Assembly: GCA_022393335.1 (NCBI GenBank)
Contig: JAJEKB010021090.1
Span: 808,767-872,766, forward strand
Length of the DNA: 64,000 nucleotides
Source: Macrotrachela quadricornifera
Lineage: Eukaryota; Rotifera; Eurotatoria; Philodinida; Philodinidae
Reading direction: 5' to 3'
Numbering within the stretch: position 1 is the stretch's first letter; each line of letters starts with the position of its first letter. The notes beneath the pieces were generated by a model. It searched no databases, had not been told where the DNA came from, and saw nothing but the letters and a program-made list of their open reading frames with translations. Made by a program: the position numbers and the translations under genes. Below, in pieces: positions 23,581 through 35,182 of the stretch.

Positions 23581-25946
23581 TCCTCTAGTATTGGACTACA
23601 CCAATTTCATTCAATTATGGTCAAGTTCAGATTTTATCTGATCCATTTCAAGCAAATTTAGTCAAATCCATCCAAATCAGGTCAATTCCAAATCCAACTC
23701 CAATCAAATTCAACAAAATCCAAATCTTGGATTTGTTGCATACCTAATGCGCGCTTATGTATCATAAATCTCTTCAATTCAAGGAATTTTCACCGTTAAT
23801 AAATTAAATTGGAAAGATATATACGTATATATAAACGCATCATTTCAACTATGAAATTTCAGAATTATAAAAATTTTTAAAAGGTAGAAAATAAATAGCA
23901 ATGAAAATTATACCCATTGACACAATTATTCGCTTTCTAGCGAAGAAAAAGTTACTATTATTATTAGATTATATTTCAAGAAAATAGAAATTTAAAGTGA
24001 ATTGATAGTTTTAATTTTAATTTTAACTGATCATGATTTAACCATCACTTGATGGTGTTGCTCGTCCAAAGGAAATGTTTAATGATTAAATTTTATTTTT
24101 TTGCTACAAGGTCAAAATTATAAATCCTTTTATAATTTTGACGTTGTCGTACAGTAATCAGGTTTAATGGGAAGAGTCCTTTCAGCAGGATCTTGTGCTA
24201 TTATAAGACAACAAGAAATATTCAGGAATTTGTGTAAGTATACCGTATGCTATGCATGTAACAAGATCGAGAGTCTTAGTCAGTCTCGAGTCTCTAAGAG
24301 ACTATCTTTGGGTTTGTCTCGTTTTTGCTTTGCATTCCTATCAACACTTCCGTGCATTCTTCGACTTATTTTACAGCGAGAATTCTTTCATATTTAAACA
24401 TTAGATATAGATAAAATAAAATATGAATCCCCCTTCATCAGAAATTCTAGAACATTTAACTTACCATTTTATTCTTAATTTTGTATAAAGTAAAAGATAC
24501 GTGTATGTATATACGCTGAGGTTAGTCAATTTTTGACAAAATGATTAATGTGTAAATGCATACAGTACAGGTTTGTTTTTAGCTTCTGCGATATAATAAC
24601 CGGTTTGAAGTTTTAATACAAAGTTGAATCATCTATAGTTATTGTTTCAAGACAAATAATCGTGCTTGCATATTGACATTTGATATTGACTTAACATACT
24701 GCTTACGGTGATGCATGATAATATTTCTTTTCTGTTTTCTTAATCTTTCGAGTTGCAGCCGCAATTTATTGTATTTAACTAAATAAAATATTTTTAACGG
24801 CAATAGTGCGCAATAATGTACAACTACGAGTTGCTGTAAAATTATACTATTTCTTCTGCGTTTTGATTTCATCAGATTTCTATGAAAGGTAGCTTTGAAT
24901 AACATTAGATGTAACTCATCACATCAATGAACATGTTATATTATTACACGTGAGTGTGAGTCATAGCTGAAGCAGCTTTGTATTGATAATAGAGAACAAA
25001 TAGACAAAAAAGAGAAAGAAAGGTGTTATTGCAATACAAGAAATGAAAAGTCAGTAAACACAACAAAAAAATTGTTCGCTTTCATACAACATTCACAAGT
25101 TTCTGTTTATATATTTTTCTTTTTAGAATTTTATATTTTGTGAATAGAAAAAATTGGTATAAAGCTCATTGAGCTTTTATTGATCACAGTGACGTAGCAA
25201 GGGGTAGGGCCAATGGACAATGTCCCAGCAATTTAAAAGTTATGATCCATTGGTTTATGTTAAAGTGATATCAATTGCTCATTGCCTAAAAATCTTGATA
25301 CACATGCACATTAGAAGACCCAAATGTTGTTATTTTAATACATTATCTGTTGTTGTGATCTAATTAAGTGATTGAAAAAGATTAACTCACAATCTTTTCC
25401 ATTGAGTCGATACTCACAATAGCAGCAATTCAAGCGTATTTTTTCTACAAAATACCCGTTATTCTAGTTAAATTCGCCAGTGAAGCATGTGGACAAATGC
25501 TTACCAACCTTTCTGATTGCATAAAATCTAATCAGACAGAAATGACTGAAGTAATCTAAGCTAATAACTTTGATTATGTAACGGTGACACGACTGGCAAT
25601 CACTTCAAAGGACGGGGGCGTATAAGAAAATGAATCGGCTCATCCTTAAAGTCATCGAAGATCGGTGTGAAACGATGCAGAATGAGACGGCGAATCTTTC
25701 TATGTCATTTTTATTTCATTTGGAACATCGATTAGCGGTTTCCATTGGACCGTTCCAAACATGATTTTAACTCGACTTTAACTTAATTTTTACCGTAGAG
25801 CAATGTTGAATTAAGACAAAAAGGTAACATAAAAATGTGCTCGTAAGCTTGAAAATAATCTCATTTGAAAGTGAATAAAATTCTGCACAAACCTCTATAT
25901 ACACCGTCCTTAGAAAATAACTACAACTTAAACCTATGAGGTAAAA
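23581..25946. other. AT-rich spacer; perfect hairpin 24111-24142
   Basis: 23600-23735 is a low-complexity stretch of CAAATCCAA/TCAAATT words. 24111-24142 is a perfect 14-bp stem, GTCAAAATTATAAA, with a TCCT loop and its complement; it could be a small foldback or a transcript hairpin. Open frames at 24167-24397 and 24639-24905 lack any recognisable domain. Nothing else is supported. Confidence 0.45.
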
Positions 25947-26230
25947 ATGGTACTCCTACTAGCATCTTTGTGCCCTCATACCGATATTGACACTACAAAG
26001 GCAGCGGATCTTAAGTTAATCATTGATAATCGTAATCGGCGAAGTGCAGTACATCAACTTATACGTAAACGACCAAAACAAACACTATTACGAGATACAC
26101 CGATTCAACGTAAGTTGAACTAACATTGAATAATGAGCAAACAAACTTTACAATATTACATTCTATTGATTCTATTTTCATAGACCGAGCACGAAAGAAA
26201 AAGAAACAAACAACAAACAAACATAACTAA
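25947..26230 (+). CDS. Possible small two-exon gene, product about 69 aa
   Basis: Exon 1 (25947-26109) opens with MVLLLASLCPHTDIDTTK after an in-frame TAA at 25929. A GTAAGT donor at 26110 and a TTTTCATAG acceptor ending at 26183 give a 74-bp intron. Splicing keeps the frame open into exon 2 (26184-26230), which adds a very basic tail with RARKKKKQ and ends at TAA. The middle (LIIDNRNRRSAVHQLIRKRP) is also basic. No domain is recognised. The support is only the agreement of splice sites and frame; it could be chance or part of a longer gene with an upstream exon. Confidence 0.3.
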
Positions 26231-27370
26231 CCAAAGACTCATAACTGCATAAACAAACGTGTAACTACACATCCAAGAGAACAACTCTTAGATAGTTTAA
26301 AGAAGTTATTACACATTCTATGTAATAAATTCTGTCGTAACATTACTTAAAACTAAAACTATTCATTAACTTATTGAATTTTCTTGATCTCCTATTGAAC
26401 ATATTATTTGCTAACAAAGTTTTCTTTTTATTTTAGATAAAACTCAACTATACCACTAACAAACAAAAACTTATTACTAGTTCGTCTTAGTCGAGATGAA
26501 ACACGTGTCATGGTAGCTATTCTCACCCTCATCCTCACCCTACTATCGTGCCTAAATCTGTTTCCACGCCACTGGCGATTCGAAATCACATTACCGTCTT
26601 CATCTATTCCTCACAGTTAACGCACACTGAACATAATATATTTTAAACATGCTTGGTGAATCTTATTTCGAAGCCAAGACGAAGCATATCGCATAGATGT
26701 TTTGAATCGCTCTTTCTAACCTAAACTCACCATTCATCTGAGACCAGCGACGAAATTTTATTTACTTAATCTATGACCTTTGAATTGAATTTCTTACGCG
26801 AGGAGTTTTTCCTTCTCCAAGTTATTCATTTCAATATTAAGGTTCGATTGTTTGATGTAGCTTTCAATTATTCTTAACATGCCTGATAAGTCTTGTTTCA
26901 AAACATACAAAACATGTCGCATGAATACTTTCAATAATTTCCTCACATAAACTTACGCTCACCCCACTCCATCCACAGCCCACACCCTCAAATGAGTTCG
27001 TTTAATATTTATCTATTGTCCGATTATAGGTTGACAAGACAGAGATAAAACATATTCTATATGAAAACCTGTCATCCCACTCATTCTCTTTTTCTTCTTT
27101 TTTCGTTTTCTCTTTTCTTTGATTTTTTTCTAAATTTCTTTGTTGACACTCTTTCTTCGCATCGGTTTAAATCTTATATTTAATGATCTTTATATTGTCC
27201 GAAAAAAAGAGAAAAAATACGTCAAGAAAATGTCCTTGGAAAAAAAACGAAAAGAAGAAAAAGAAGAAGTGAGAAGCAGTATGAAAACTGATGTTGGAAT
27301 ATATTAGAAAGAGAAAACTTTTGAAAAACTATTTTCTTTTTCTTTTCCTCTGTCAAATAATAAACCTTCG
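26231..27370. other. No gene recognised; C-rich tract 26521-26545 and purine/pyrimidine tracts
   Basis: 26521-26545 reads TCTCACCCTCATCCTCACCC and is the complement type of the GAGGGT tracts. 27080-27130 is pyrimidine-rich and 27195-27280 purine-rich. No gene is supported. Confidence 0.4.
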
Positions 27371-27377
27371 AAAAATA

Positions 27378-27446
27378 CAGTCTCGAGTGGGAATCGAACT
27401 CATCGACCAAAGACTGACTTTCCGGACTAGCACTCAGACCACATAG
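27378..27446 (-). other. tRNA-like sequence (tRNA pseudogene or SINE head)
   Basis: On the minus strand TGGTCTGAGTGCTAGTCCGG resembles a D-arm/A-box and GAGTTCGATTCCCACTCGAG resembles a T-arm/B-box. Spacing is roughly that of a tRNA, but the T-stem and anticodon stem do not pair well by eye. I therefore call it a decayed tRNA-derived sequence, not a functional tRNA. Confidence 0.35.
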
Positions 27447-27739
27447 TTATGAAGACGCACTCTCCACATGTGTTTTTCGTCGGTAGAATCATGACTATGT
27501 CACTAGATGATTATATTCGATTATTCAACAAAAGGAGAGAAAAAGGAAAAAGCTTTTCAAAATTTTCTCTTTCTAAAAGCATATTCTCTTATCTACCAAC
27601 AAGCAAAAAAGGGCTGCGAGCAAAACCATAATTCTTTGCTTTTTCACTTTGTCATCAAAAAGAAGTAAGTACACTCAAAAAAATAGGAGTAGAATAATAA
27701 ATCCTTCAAAAGGATTTATAAAGTTATTAAACCCTTTCA

Positions 27740-28462
27740 TACAGGATGTCCCAAAAGTCATGTCCACTTGAATTTTTCGTTTATCTTTACTGTTTGCTTT
27801 AGCTTCATTGACTTATTTTTTTTAAACGATAGGTGGATGTATCAAGTTTTTTTCTATACAAACAAATTTCATAAGCATTGTCTAAAGATATCATCTTTCA
27901 GCAATATACAAAAAATTAGAATGTTTTATTATCATTCACTTAATACACTACTAAAAAACAAAATATACCACAAGATGCAGCATGAAAAGCTCTACAATTT
28001 ACAAAGAACAGCTTATTTTACATATGCATCTTTTGTGTTCAAACTTCCATGCGACCAATTTGCGTCGCTACGAAAATGCCATTTTCTTTCTGTAACAACG
28101 AAATTACTTCTTTCTTATTTCATTTGAAAAATAAACTGTTCTTTGTAAATTGTAGAACTTTTCACGCTGCAGCTTGTGATATATTTTTGTTTTTTAATAC
28201 AATGCATTAAGTGAATGAAAACTGAAATACAAAGCATGACCGTTCAGCCTCTCGCATCTGTTATTTTTCTCAAAATAAAGGCTACTTTATGGTATATCGC
28301 TGAAAGATGATATCTTTAGACAATGCTTATGAAGTTTGTTTGTATAAAAAAAAACTTGATACATCCACCTACTGTTTAAAAAAAATAAGTCAATGAAACT
28401 AAAGCAAACAGTAAAGATAAACGAAAAAATTTAAGTGGACATGACTTTTGGGACACCCTGTA
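27740..28462. mobile_element. Palindromic mariner-type MITE, 723 bp
   Basis: Ends are TACAGGATGTCCCAAAAGTC on the left and the complement of TACAGGGTGTCCCAAAAGTC on the right, with TA at each border as for Tc1/mariner insertions. The arms are complementary over most of the element. An inner pair around CACAAGATGCAGCATGAAAAG (27972) and its complement (28160-28190) also matches. The plus-strand open frame at 27768-28127 lies within the arm and is not a gene. Related inner arms occur at 31280-31500. Confidence 0.8.
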
Positions 28463-29365
28463 TATACAAATTTAGAGACAACAAAGTTAATTTTGAAGCA
28501 GAAACTTTGAACATCTAACGCAGTATTTTATTGTTTTAAAATTTTTAAACGAAAAATATTGCTGCCACGCTTTTATTCGTATACTCTTTTTTTCCTCCTT
28601 CGCTTTCTCTTCTTTAAGCTTCTTATGTATTATATTGTGTACCGTACAACCACACGCAGAATTTAACTTTTCAACTTTTTGAAAAAGATGAAACATGCGA
28701 CTCGCTACTAGCTAGGAGAAACTGCTAGAGTAACAATATAGTAAATAGTAGCGATCTGGAGCTGCGGACTAAGTGAAAGACGAAGCTTCAGAAACAACTG
28801 AAAGGTTAAAAAAGAATTCCACGAAATCTTCTGCCCAGACTTACCTAAACGTAATTATGATTTTCAGGCTTGGACTTGTCTTAAACTAGAAAACCTCAAA
28901 CTTACCCTTTCTCTGAGGTTAAATAGAATTAAGCTGAAAGGAGTTTTGTAGAGAAAAACGGGTTTTGAAACTCATTCGGCATTAAATATTTAAATTAAAA
29001 GAAAACTTCTTACAACAGAGCTCCAAAGCAGAATTTTCCCCATCTAGGAGCAAGAACAGAATTGTTTAAAATAAACCGACCGTACCTCTTTAAGAACAAA
29101 TACAATGCAGAATAATATTCTGTTTAAGCGAGAGGATTCAACTCCTCAAAAAATCTTTGCTATGACACCATGCATAGATTAGTGCGATCGTTTGAAATGA
29201 AAAACACCGTTACGCGATCCACCCTGGTTCTTTAGTCTTTTATTTTGCAGGTTTGTGTACGATTTTCAAAACTCAAAATTCGAATTTCAGAAATTTCAAA
29301 AAACGTCCTCTTTGTCCGCCCACCTACTCTTTCTTCTTGCTTGGTTTGTGTTTATAGCTATTCGA
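28463..29365. other. Spacer upstream of the orphan gene
   Basis: A minus-strand frame at 28487-28696 has no domain. 29230-29362 contains several T-rich AG acceptor-like sites (TTTTGCAG at 29250, TTTATAG at 29356), consistent with a 5' intron ending just before the ATG of the downstream gene. Confidence 0.4.
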
Positions 29366-29983
29366 ATGAACGATACGACGATCGTCCAATTCCCAGCAGG
29401 CGAGTACTGGCTTGGTTCATGGAGCAGAATTCCTTGTTCAGAGCAAATCTTAGAAAAAAACCAAGTTTACTACCAAAAGGAAGTTCCTGTCGCCGCCACA
29501 GTTTTAAATGATGGAGAGAGATGGGCTTGGACGGCAGTCTTAGACGATAATTTGAATTGGCTTGCTAAGACAGAAGCAGAATGTCAACACGGTATCTTTC
29601 ACAAATCACTGGAGAACGGAAAAGATTCGGGACCGCTCGATGGATCGTGGCATACGTTTGACCAGCCTGTCCAAGTCACAATATTTCCAGGCGCTAATGG
29701 AGAGAAGAATTGTTTTTTTGCTCTACGTGTTGAAAATACAAATGGATTTGTTTGGGGAGTAGACACGTCCGCATTTCATTGGGTTATTGTAGAACCTCAA
29801 GATGTTCGAAATGACAAAGCAGGCATACAACGAATAGGAGAAAAACTTGGAGTTAAGAAGTGTATCAAACAGTGTGAGATTATGATTGATCTTCACAAGC
29901 GTGGATTTTATCATGAGCCAAATCCTGCAAAAGAGATACAAGAAAATGAGCAATATATTAAATGGTTACAAGAGAAGTTGTGA
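29366..29983 (+). CDS. Orphan protein of 205 aa, intact copy
   Basis: I choose the ATG at 29366, just after a TTTATAG acceptor-like site, because homology with the decayed copies begins there. The product is acidic to neutral and rich in Trp: FPAGEYWLGSW, WAWTAVLDDNLNWLAK, HTFDQPVQVTIFPG, NGFVWGVDTSAFHWVIVEPQ. A more helical C-terminal part contains GVKKCIKQCEIMIDLHKRGF and ends KWLQEKL. There is no signal peptide or membrane segment from this start, so a cytosolic location is likely. I do not recognise the family. Two copies at 30.47 and 36.15 kb keep the same order of motifs but carry stops and deletions. This is the only intact member in the window. Confidence 0.65.
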   Translation: MNDTTIVQFPAGEYWLGSWSRIPCSEQILEKNQVYYQKEVPVAATVLNDGERWAWTAVLDDNLNWLAKTEAECQHGIFHKSLENGKDSGPLDGSWHTFDQPVQVTIFPGANGEKNCFFALRVENTNGFVWGVDTSAFHWVIVEPQDVRNDKAGIQRIGEKLGVKKCIKQCEIMIDLHKRGFYHEPNPAKEIQENEQYIKWLQEKL

Positions 29984-30440
29984 TATAAGAAGTTTTTAGA
30001 AGCTTTTTTTAAATTCAAAAATTTCCATCCAATTATCCACGAATCCTATATACAAATATATTTTTGGTGCTTTTTTCTTTCTTTAGTATGTTACGGCTCT
30101 AAAATTTTGGGACCCAATACTCGATTCGAAACTAATTTTCAAGAACAGATATTTAGTACCAATATGTGATATTTTTTGCTCTTTTCTATCTGTATTGATT
30201 TTTTTTTGTATGATTTAGGTATTTGTTTCAAAAATGAAATTTGTCTTTCTTTACGTTCATCAATGCAAGCATTCCTTCAGTATTTCTAATGGTTAGGTAT
30301 ACATAAGCAGAATATGCTTTTTTGAAAATGTACTTTGATCTCAGGATATTTTGGATCCGCTCGTAGATAGGCCGCTTCAGAAAGTATACTTCAGTTGAAA
30401 ATTCTATTTAAAACGCTGTTCGGAATACGTCTTTTACTGC
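29984..30440. other. No gene recognised
   Basis: AT-rich spacer between the intact gene and its first decayed copy. Homology between the 30.4 and 36.1 kb copies starts at about 30405 (AAAACGCTGTTCGG). Confidence 0.4.
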
Positions 30441-30466
30441 AAATTGTTCTGATACTTTGTTACAGA

Positions 30467-30922
30467 TAAAATTCACAAGAACGACAATACTACAATTGAG
30501 TTCCCAACAGGCACCTACTGGCTTGATTCATGGAGCAAAATTCCTCAATCAGACCAGATCATAGAAAAGAAGGATCTTTACTATCGTAAAAACGTTACTG
30601 ACTCGTTGAGAGCCCGTTAGATAGATCATGGCACAATTTTAACCAGCCGATACGTGTCACAAAACTACCGGACAGTAAGGGCCAGCAAACTAGTCTTTAC
30701 GCCCTGTGTGTTGAAGGTCCTAATGGGTTTCATTGAGCTATTATACAGCCGGATGATCTTAGGAAAGATAAAAAGAGTATTCAACGAGTAGGAGAAAAAT
30801 TGGGACTTTTGAAATGTATTAAACAGTGCGAGATCATGATCGAACTTGATCAGACTGGATTTTATCGTGACGCTCCTCATGAGGAGGACATAAAGAGAAA
30901 CGAGCAATATATTACATTAAAA
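30467..30922 (+). pseudogene. Decayed copy 2 of the orphan gene
   Basis: Contains the paralogous text FPTGTYWLDSWSKIPQSDQI near the start and LGLLKCIKQCEIMIELDQTG near the end. Relative to the copy at 36.15 kb it lacks about 65 bases after 30610. It carries a TGA where the intact gene has Trp (FHW, at about 30735) and other frame losses. A pogo-like terminus begins at 30923 and replaces the normal C-terminal codons. The minus-strand open frame across it is a shadow. Confidence 0.75.
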
Positions 30923-31225
30923 CCTCTCTATAGTGAACACCAATGGGACCCTCCGAAAGCTGTTCACTGTAGGAGGTGTTCACTATGCAGAGATTTCCAG
31001 TTGAATCGATTCTCATATATATGGAATAGCTAAACAATGCGATCCTTTGATGGTTGTACACATCCGATGGTCAAATACTCTTCAGACGAAGTCAAACAAA
31101 AAGAAAACTTGCTCAATTGTTGATTCTGTTTACTTGATACCTATGGAAAAAATACACTAATATCCATTCAGGAAACTACCATTACTCAATTTTTTGAAAA
31201 TAGTCATCGATCTTTCTTTGCTTAA
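30923..31225 (-). mobile_element. End fragment of a pogo/Tigger-like element
   Basis: Begins CCTCTCTATAGTGAACACCA with further TGTTCACT repeats, like the termini of pogo/Tigger elements. It runs to the complement of the transposase C-terminus, which ends at about 31225. The same fragment with more transposase is present at 36671-37424. Confidence 0.5.
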
Positions 31226-32545
31226 CACATTCATCCCGATTCGATGCTCATAGAAAATCAGATTTCTCAATGCCTTTTATTAGAAAACAAAATACACTAC
31301 AAGATACAGCGTGAAAAGCTCTACAATCTACTCCGTAAAACCTACTCCAATTGTATACTTTTTGTTTTTGAGAAAAAGCAAAACTGTGCGACCAATTTTT
31401 GAAGCCGCTTCAAGACTACAGTACTTTATGTAGAAATTTGTACATAATTGAAATAGGTTTTACGATGTAGATTGTACAGCTTTTCACGCTATATCTTGTG
31501 GTATATTTTATTTCTCCTTACGAACTCATATTAGTTGATAAAAAGATGAAGTAAGAAAAATGAAATTTCACAGTCGTGTAGAAAATAATGATTGTTTCAC
31601 AATCTCGAAAACTAGTCACACAGAGTCTTACTTTCTCGACGTACACATCCAAACTATCATTTTCTGGAACGGTTATCTCGTGAACGGAAAGTCGTAAAAT
31701 ATTCGTTGAAACGCGAAATTAAAATATAAAGATCGAATCGTGACCATCTGTTTTCTGATTTTCAATAGAAACTTTCGTTTCGTCACAGGGAGCGTAACAG
31801 AATGACGATTTTTAAAGGACTTTGTTTTTTCTCGAAGTTTGAGATAATTAAAACGAAAACATAATGAAAAGTTAGGCGCCACTCTTTTTGAACAACTGAT
31901 TTTATTTATGGCAGCTGTGAATACAGCTGTTGTTAGATAATGAATCATAGAAATAATTAAAGTATCAAATAACAATGATCTTCTAAAACATGTTGAGATG
32001 TATTGATAGAGTTCTCTTAGTAATGAATACGACAATGTCTAGTTTTCGAAATTCGTTTTCGCGATTTTAGGATTTCTTGTTTTTCTGTTAATCGGGATTT
32101 GGTGCTTCGCACCGCATTTTGCAGTCGAGTGAAGCTCGAATGCCATCTAGTTGTGTTTCCATTTCTCATTGTTGAACCGTTTCTCTTTGAAAGAAAAACC
32201 ATTTCACTCTTAATTCAACTGTATGTGAAATATTATAGAATAGATTATATCTACATACGTATATATTTTTTTTGTCTTTCCATTTATCTTTAATATGTAT
32301 GATTTTTTGTGGGGTGAATCATTTCTCCATAAACGGAAACAATTTCCCCAACGACTGGGTACAATTGTCCACTGCTGTGGATTAGTCGATAAGTAAATTT
32401 CAGTCTTTCTAATATCCTTAGTCTATTTTGAGAGAAATCAATCTATGGCTGCTTGAATAACAATGTATGACATATAGATAAATACATAAAATAAAATAAG
32501 TTTTAGGTCAAATATATACAAGACTAAGATAACCAATATTTCTCT
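31226..32545. other. Palindrome 31275-31510 and spacer
   Basis: 31275-31335 (with CACTACAAGATACAGCGTGA) and 31445-31510 are inverted relatives of the inner arms of the 27.7 kb MITE. The remaining sequence contains minus-strand open frames without domains. The section downstream of the kelch gene (31550-32545) has nothing recognised. Confidence 0.45.
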
Positions 32546-34066
32546 TCACGAATAATAAATTTCACAGTTCTTTAATGTACCATTAGTTCCTTTACCACCA
32601 CAAATAAGCACTTGATTTGAATTGCCCAGTAATGTCGCTGTATGGTAACCTCGAGCGACAGAGAGATTAGTTGTCGCACGATTAGTAAGTGTGACCGGGT
32701 CAAAAAGCTCCATTTTATTCGATGGGGGATCACTGCCAACTAGTAGAACTTGTCCATTGTTCAGAAGAGTAGCTGTGTGAGCAGACCTTTCTTGCAACAT
32801 TGTGCCATTTCTTACAAATCGAAACGATGTTACATTGAACAACTCATATGTATTCCAATTATTATTTGCATCAGGTGATCCACCAGCAAAAAGAATTGAA
32901 TTAATTGAAGGTATGTACGTGGCTGTGTGGTAGTAGCGTCGACTTGACATTTTTACCGCTAGACTCACAAAGGAATTTGAGCTAATATTGTACATTTCCA
33001 TAGTATCGAGAACAGTACTTATATTTAATGCACCACCAGCAATAAGTACATTTCCATTTGGAAGTATCGTCGACGTATGAGAAAATCGTGCGGACAACAT
33101 GGTTGACAGTTGAAAAGTTCCTGTTTCGGTGTTATATATATCAACCGTTGACAAGTAAGACGCTTGATTTATCATTGAAGTATTAAGCCCACCATGGAGT
33201 AATATATTCAAGCTCCCATTAATGTGAATAGCGAATGAGCTAAACAACATACGAATAGTACTTATGTTCTTAGTTTGAGTAATGTTTCCAGTTGAAAGAT
33301 TATAAAAGTCAGCAATAGTATTACCAGCAATAAAAATAACGTCTGCACTAATGTATTGAGCACAATGCCCTGCTCTTATCTGCGACATATTGACCGCCTT
33401 AATGAATGATTTGTTGGAGGAAACAAATATTTCCGATGATAATTGGTTTACACCACCGGTAATTAAGACATTGCCTGTGTCTGGCATATATGTGCTTGTG
33501 TGACGCATTCTTGCCACTATCATATTTCCTGTTGGAATAGACACATTAGACAGAGGTGCTGCAATAGTCACATCTGTGCTGCTTTGTGTGCCTAAAATAA
33601 ACAGTCAAAGGAAAAGTTTTATGAACTGTAACGAAAATCGTGTTTAGATTGAAAAAAAATAGGATTTAAATCAGTGAAAAATATCTTTATGTATTTTATA
33701 TTAAAGATATGTTCTCGAAGTAAACTTACTTGTTGGTACTATACTAGTTGTCGTTATCGATGCCGCAGGCGGCAGTTGAAATAAATAAACAGAAACATTA
33801 TTATTCGAACTGAAAGTATAGCTTACGGAATAATTCGTGTAAAAGAAACACCATCGTGTATTTTCTATACAGTTGATAATATTAAAACTTTGGTTGGATT
33901 TGATTGTATAGCATAAACATTCGTCGCAACTCATCGAGAATTGTAACATGAATGAAGCATTAGTAGTTGTTGCTTGTGGAGTATATATTCCATGTGAAAT
34001 TTTGCCAAATCTTATAGTTGATACTATACATAAATTCATTAGAATCAACCAGCATCGAAGCATCAT
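32546..34066 (-). CDS. Secreted or membrane kelch-repeat protein, two exons
   Basis: Exon 1 is 34066-33730 and exon 2 is 33591-32546, joined by a 139-bp intron (GTAAGT donor, TTTTAG acceptor) in phase 1. The product is 460 residues. Residues 1-24 look like a signal peptide (LILMNLCIVSTI core). A Cys-containing Asn/Ser-rich N-terminal region follows (CDECLCY, NCIENTRWC), then a Thr-rich linker (ITTTSIVPTS). Six or seven kelch/galactose-oxidase-like repeats follow, with the pattern R..HT(S/A)T..P.GNVLI(T/A)GG: for example MRHTSTYMPDTGNVLITGG, FSHTSTILPNGNVLIAGG and GYHTATLLGNSNQVLICGG. These build a beta-propeller used for binding. No enzyme residues can be assigned. No stop or frameshift is seen, so I consider it a live gene. 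Confidence 0.85.
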
Positions 34067-35182
34067 GTATAAAGGAAAGGAATATCTAAAAAGAGACGAA
34101 ACCGGAGATATTTTTGGAAACTTAAACACGCCGGATTTTTAGTTTTTATGCAGAAAATAGTTCATCTGGGATCTAACAAAGAATCTATGCTAGATCAGAA
34201 AGTGGACGGAAAGTATTTGTGATTAGCTCGGCAATATTATTAATTGTTCAATTTTCATGACTGTTTACTAACATTGAGTTCCTCTTATATGAGTTATGCT
34301 TTTGTTTCTCTCTCTCTCTCTCTATTTAAAATGAACGCAATTAAATTGTGTGAGCATCAAAGCAACTCATTCAACTTCTCTTTCTTTCAACAGTTTCCGT
34401 CTGAAAATGATGTCTATTAAAATTTTTAATAATGAAAATACAATGGAAGATAAAAGTTAGAAGGAACTATAAATATCAATGTACTCTTTCATTGCTCTTC
34501 ATAAAAGTAGATATTTTCTACTTAGTTTCTTTTCGTGTACTTTGTCGTATCACAGTTTGAGCATTTTTCTTGGCATTATAAGTGAAAGAATATCTAAGAA
34601 AATTTTCGAATTCTAAGCTGTATGATTCAATCTATAATAATTATAAACCGAGCAGTATAGCTACATAACGAGAGATAGAAAACTTGTTTAATTCATTGTT
34701 GTTGGCAATAAAACTGATGATAAGGACCCATTTTCTGGTCAATTTAGAAAAAAGAAATGAAAAGATAAAAGCTTTTTTCTTTATTCTTCATTCATGGTGC
34801 TATTTATAAGTGAGTAGCACATCATTGAAGATTGAAAGCATCATAGAAGAATGAAAACTTTGTTCGTCACTCAATACATTATTGTGGTGAGGAGGATGGT
34901 GACAGTGAGAGAAATTCTATCTAAGAAAAAATAATTCACATCATTTCAGCTTTGTTGCTTCATTTTGCTATTATTTTATTAAGCTTGATATCTTTCAAAT
35001 TTTAAAGATGATTCAGATAATGTTTTGCAACGTTTGTCACAGGAATATTTGCTCATTCACAGTTTAATATATTACTTCCTTTATCACTTTCATACACTAT
35101 TCAATCATTAATCAATAGGCCTGTCATAACCAGATTTTTACACTAAAAATCAAAAACAATTTTTCACACATTTACCGAGCTC
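34067..35182. other. Upstream region of the kelch gene; no other gene
   Basis: Contains a CT dinucleotide run at 34311-34322 and AT-rich sequence. A promoter is likely here but no element can be fixed by eye. Confidence 0.35.

Noticed and set aside
27378..27446. Functional tRNA gene
   Set aside because: A-box and B-box resemblance only; stems do not pair well, so it is listed as tRNA-like.
27768..28127. 119-residue open frame on the plus strand
   Set aside because: Lies completely in the arm of the palindromic mariner MITE; no domain and no counterpart on the other arm.
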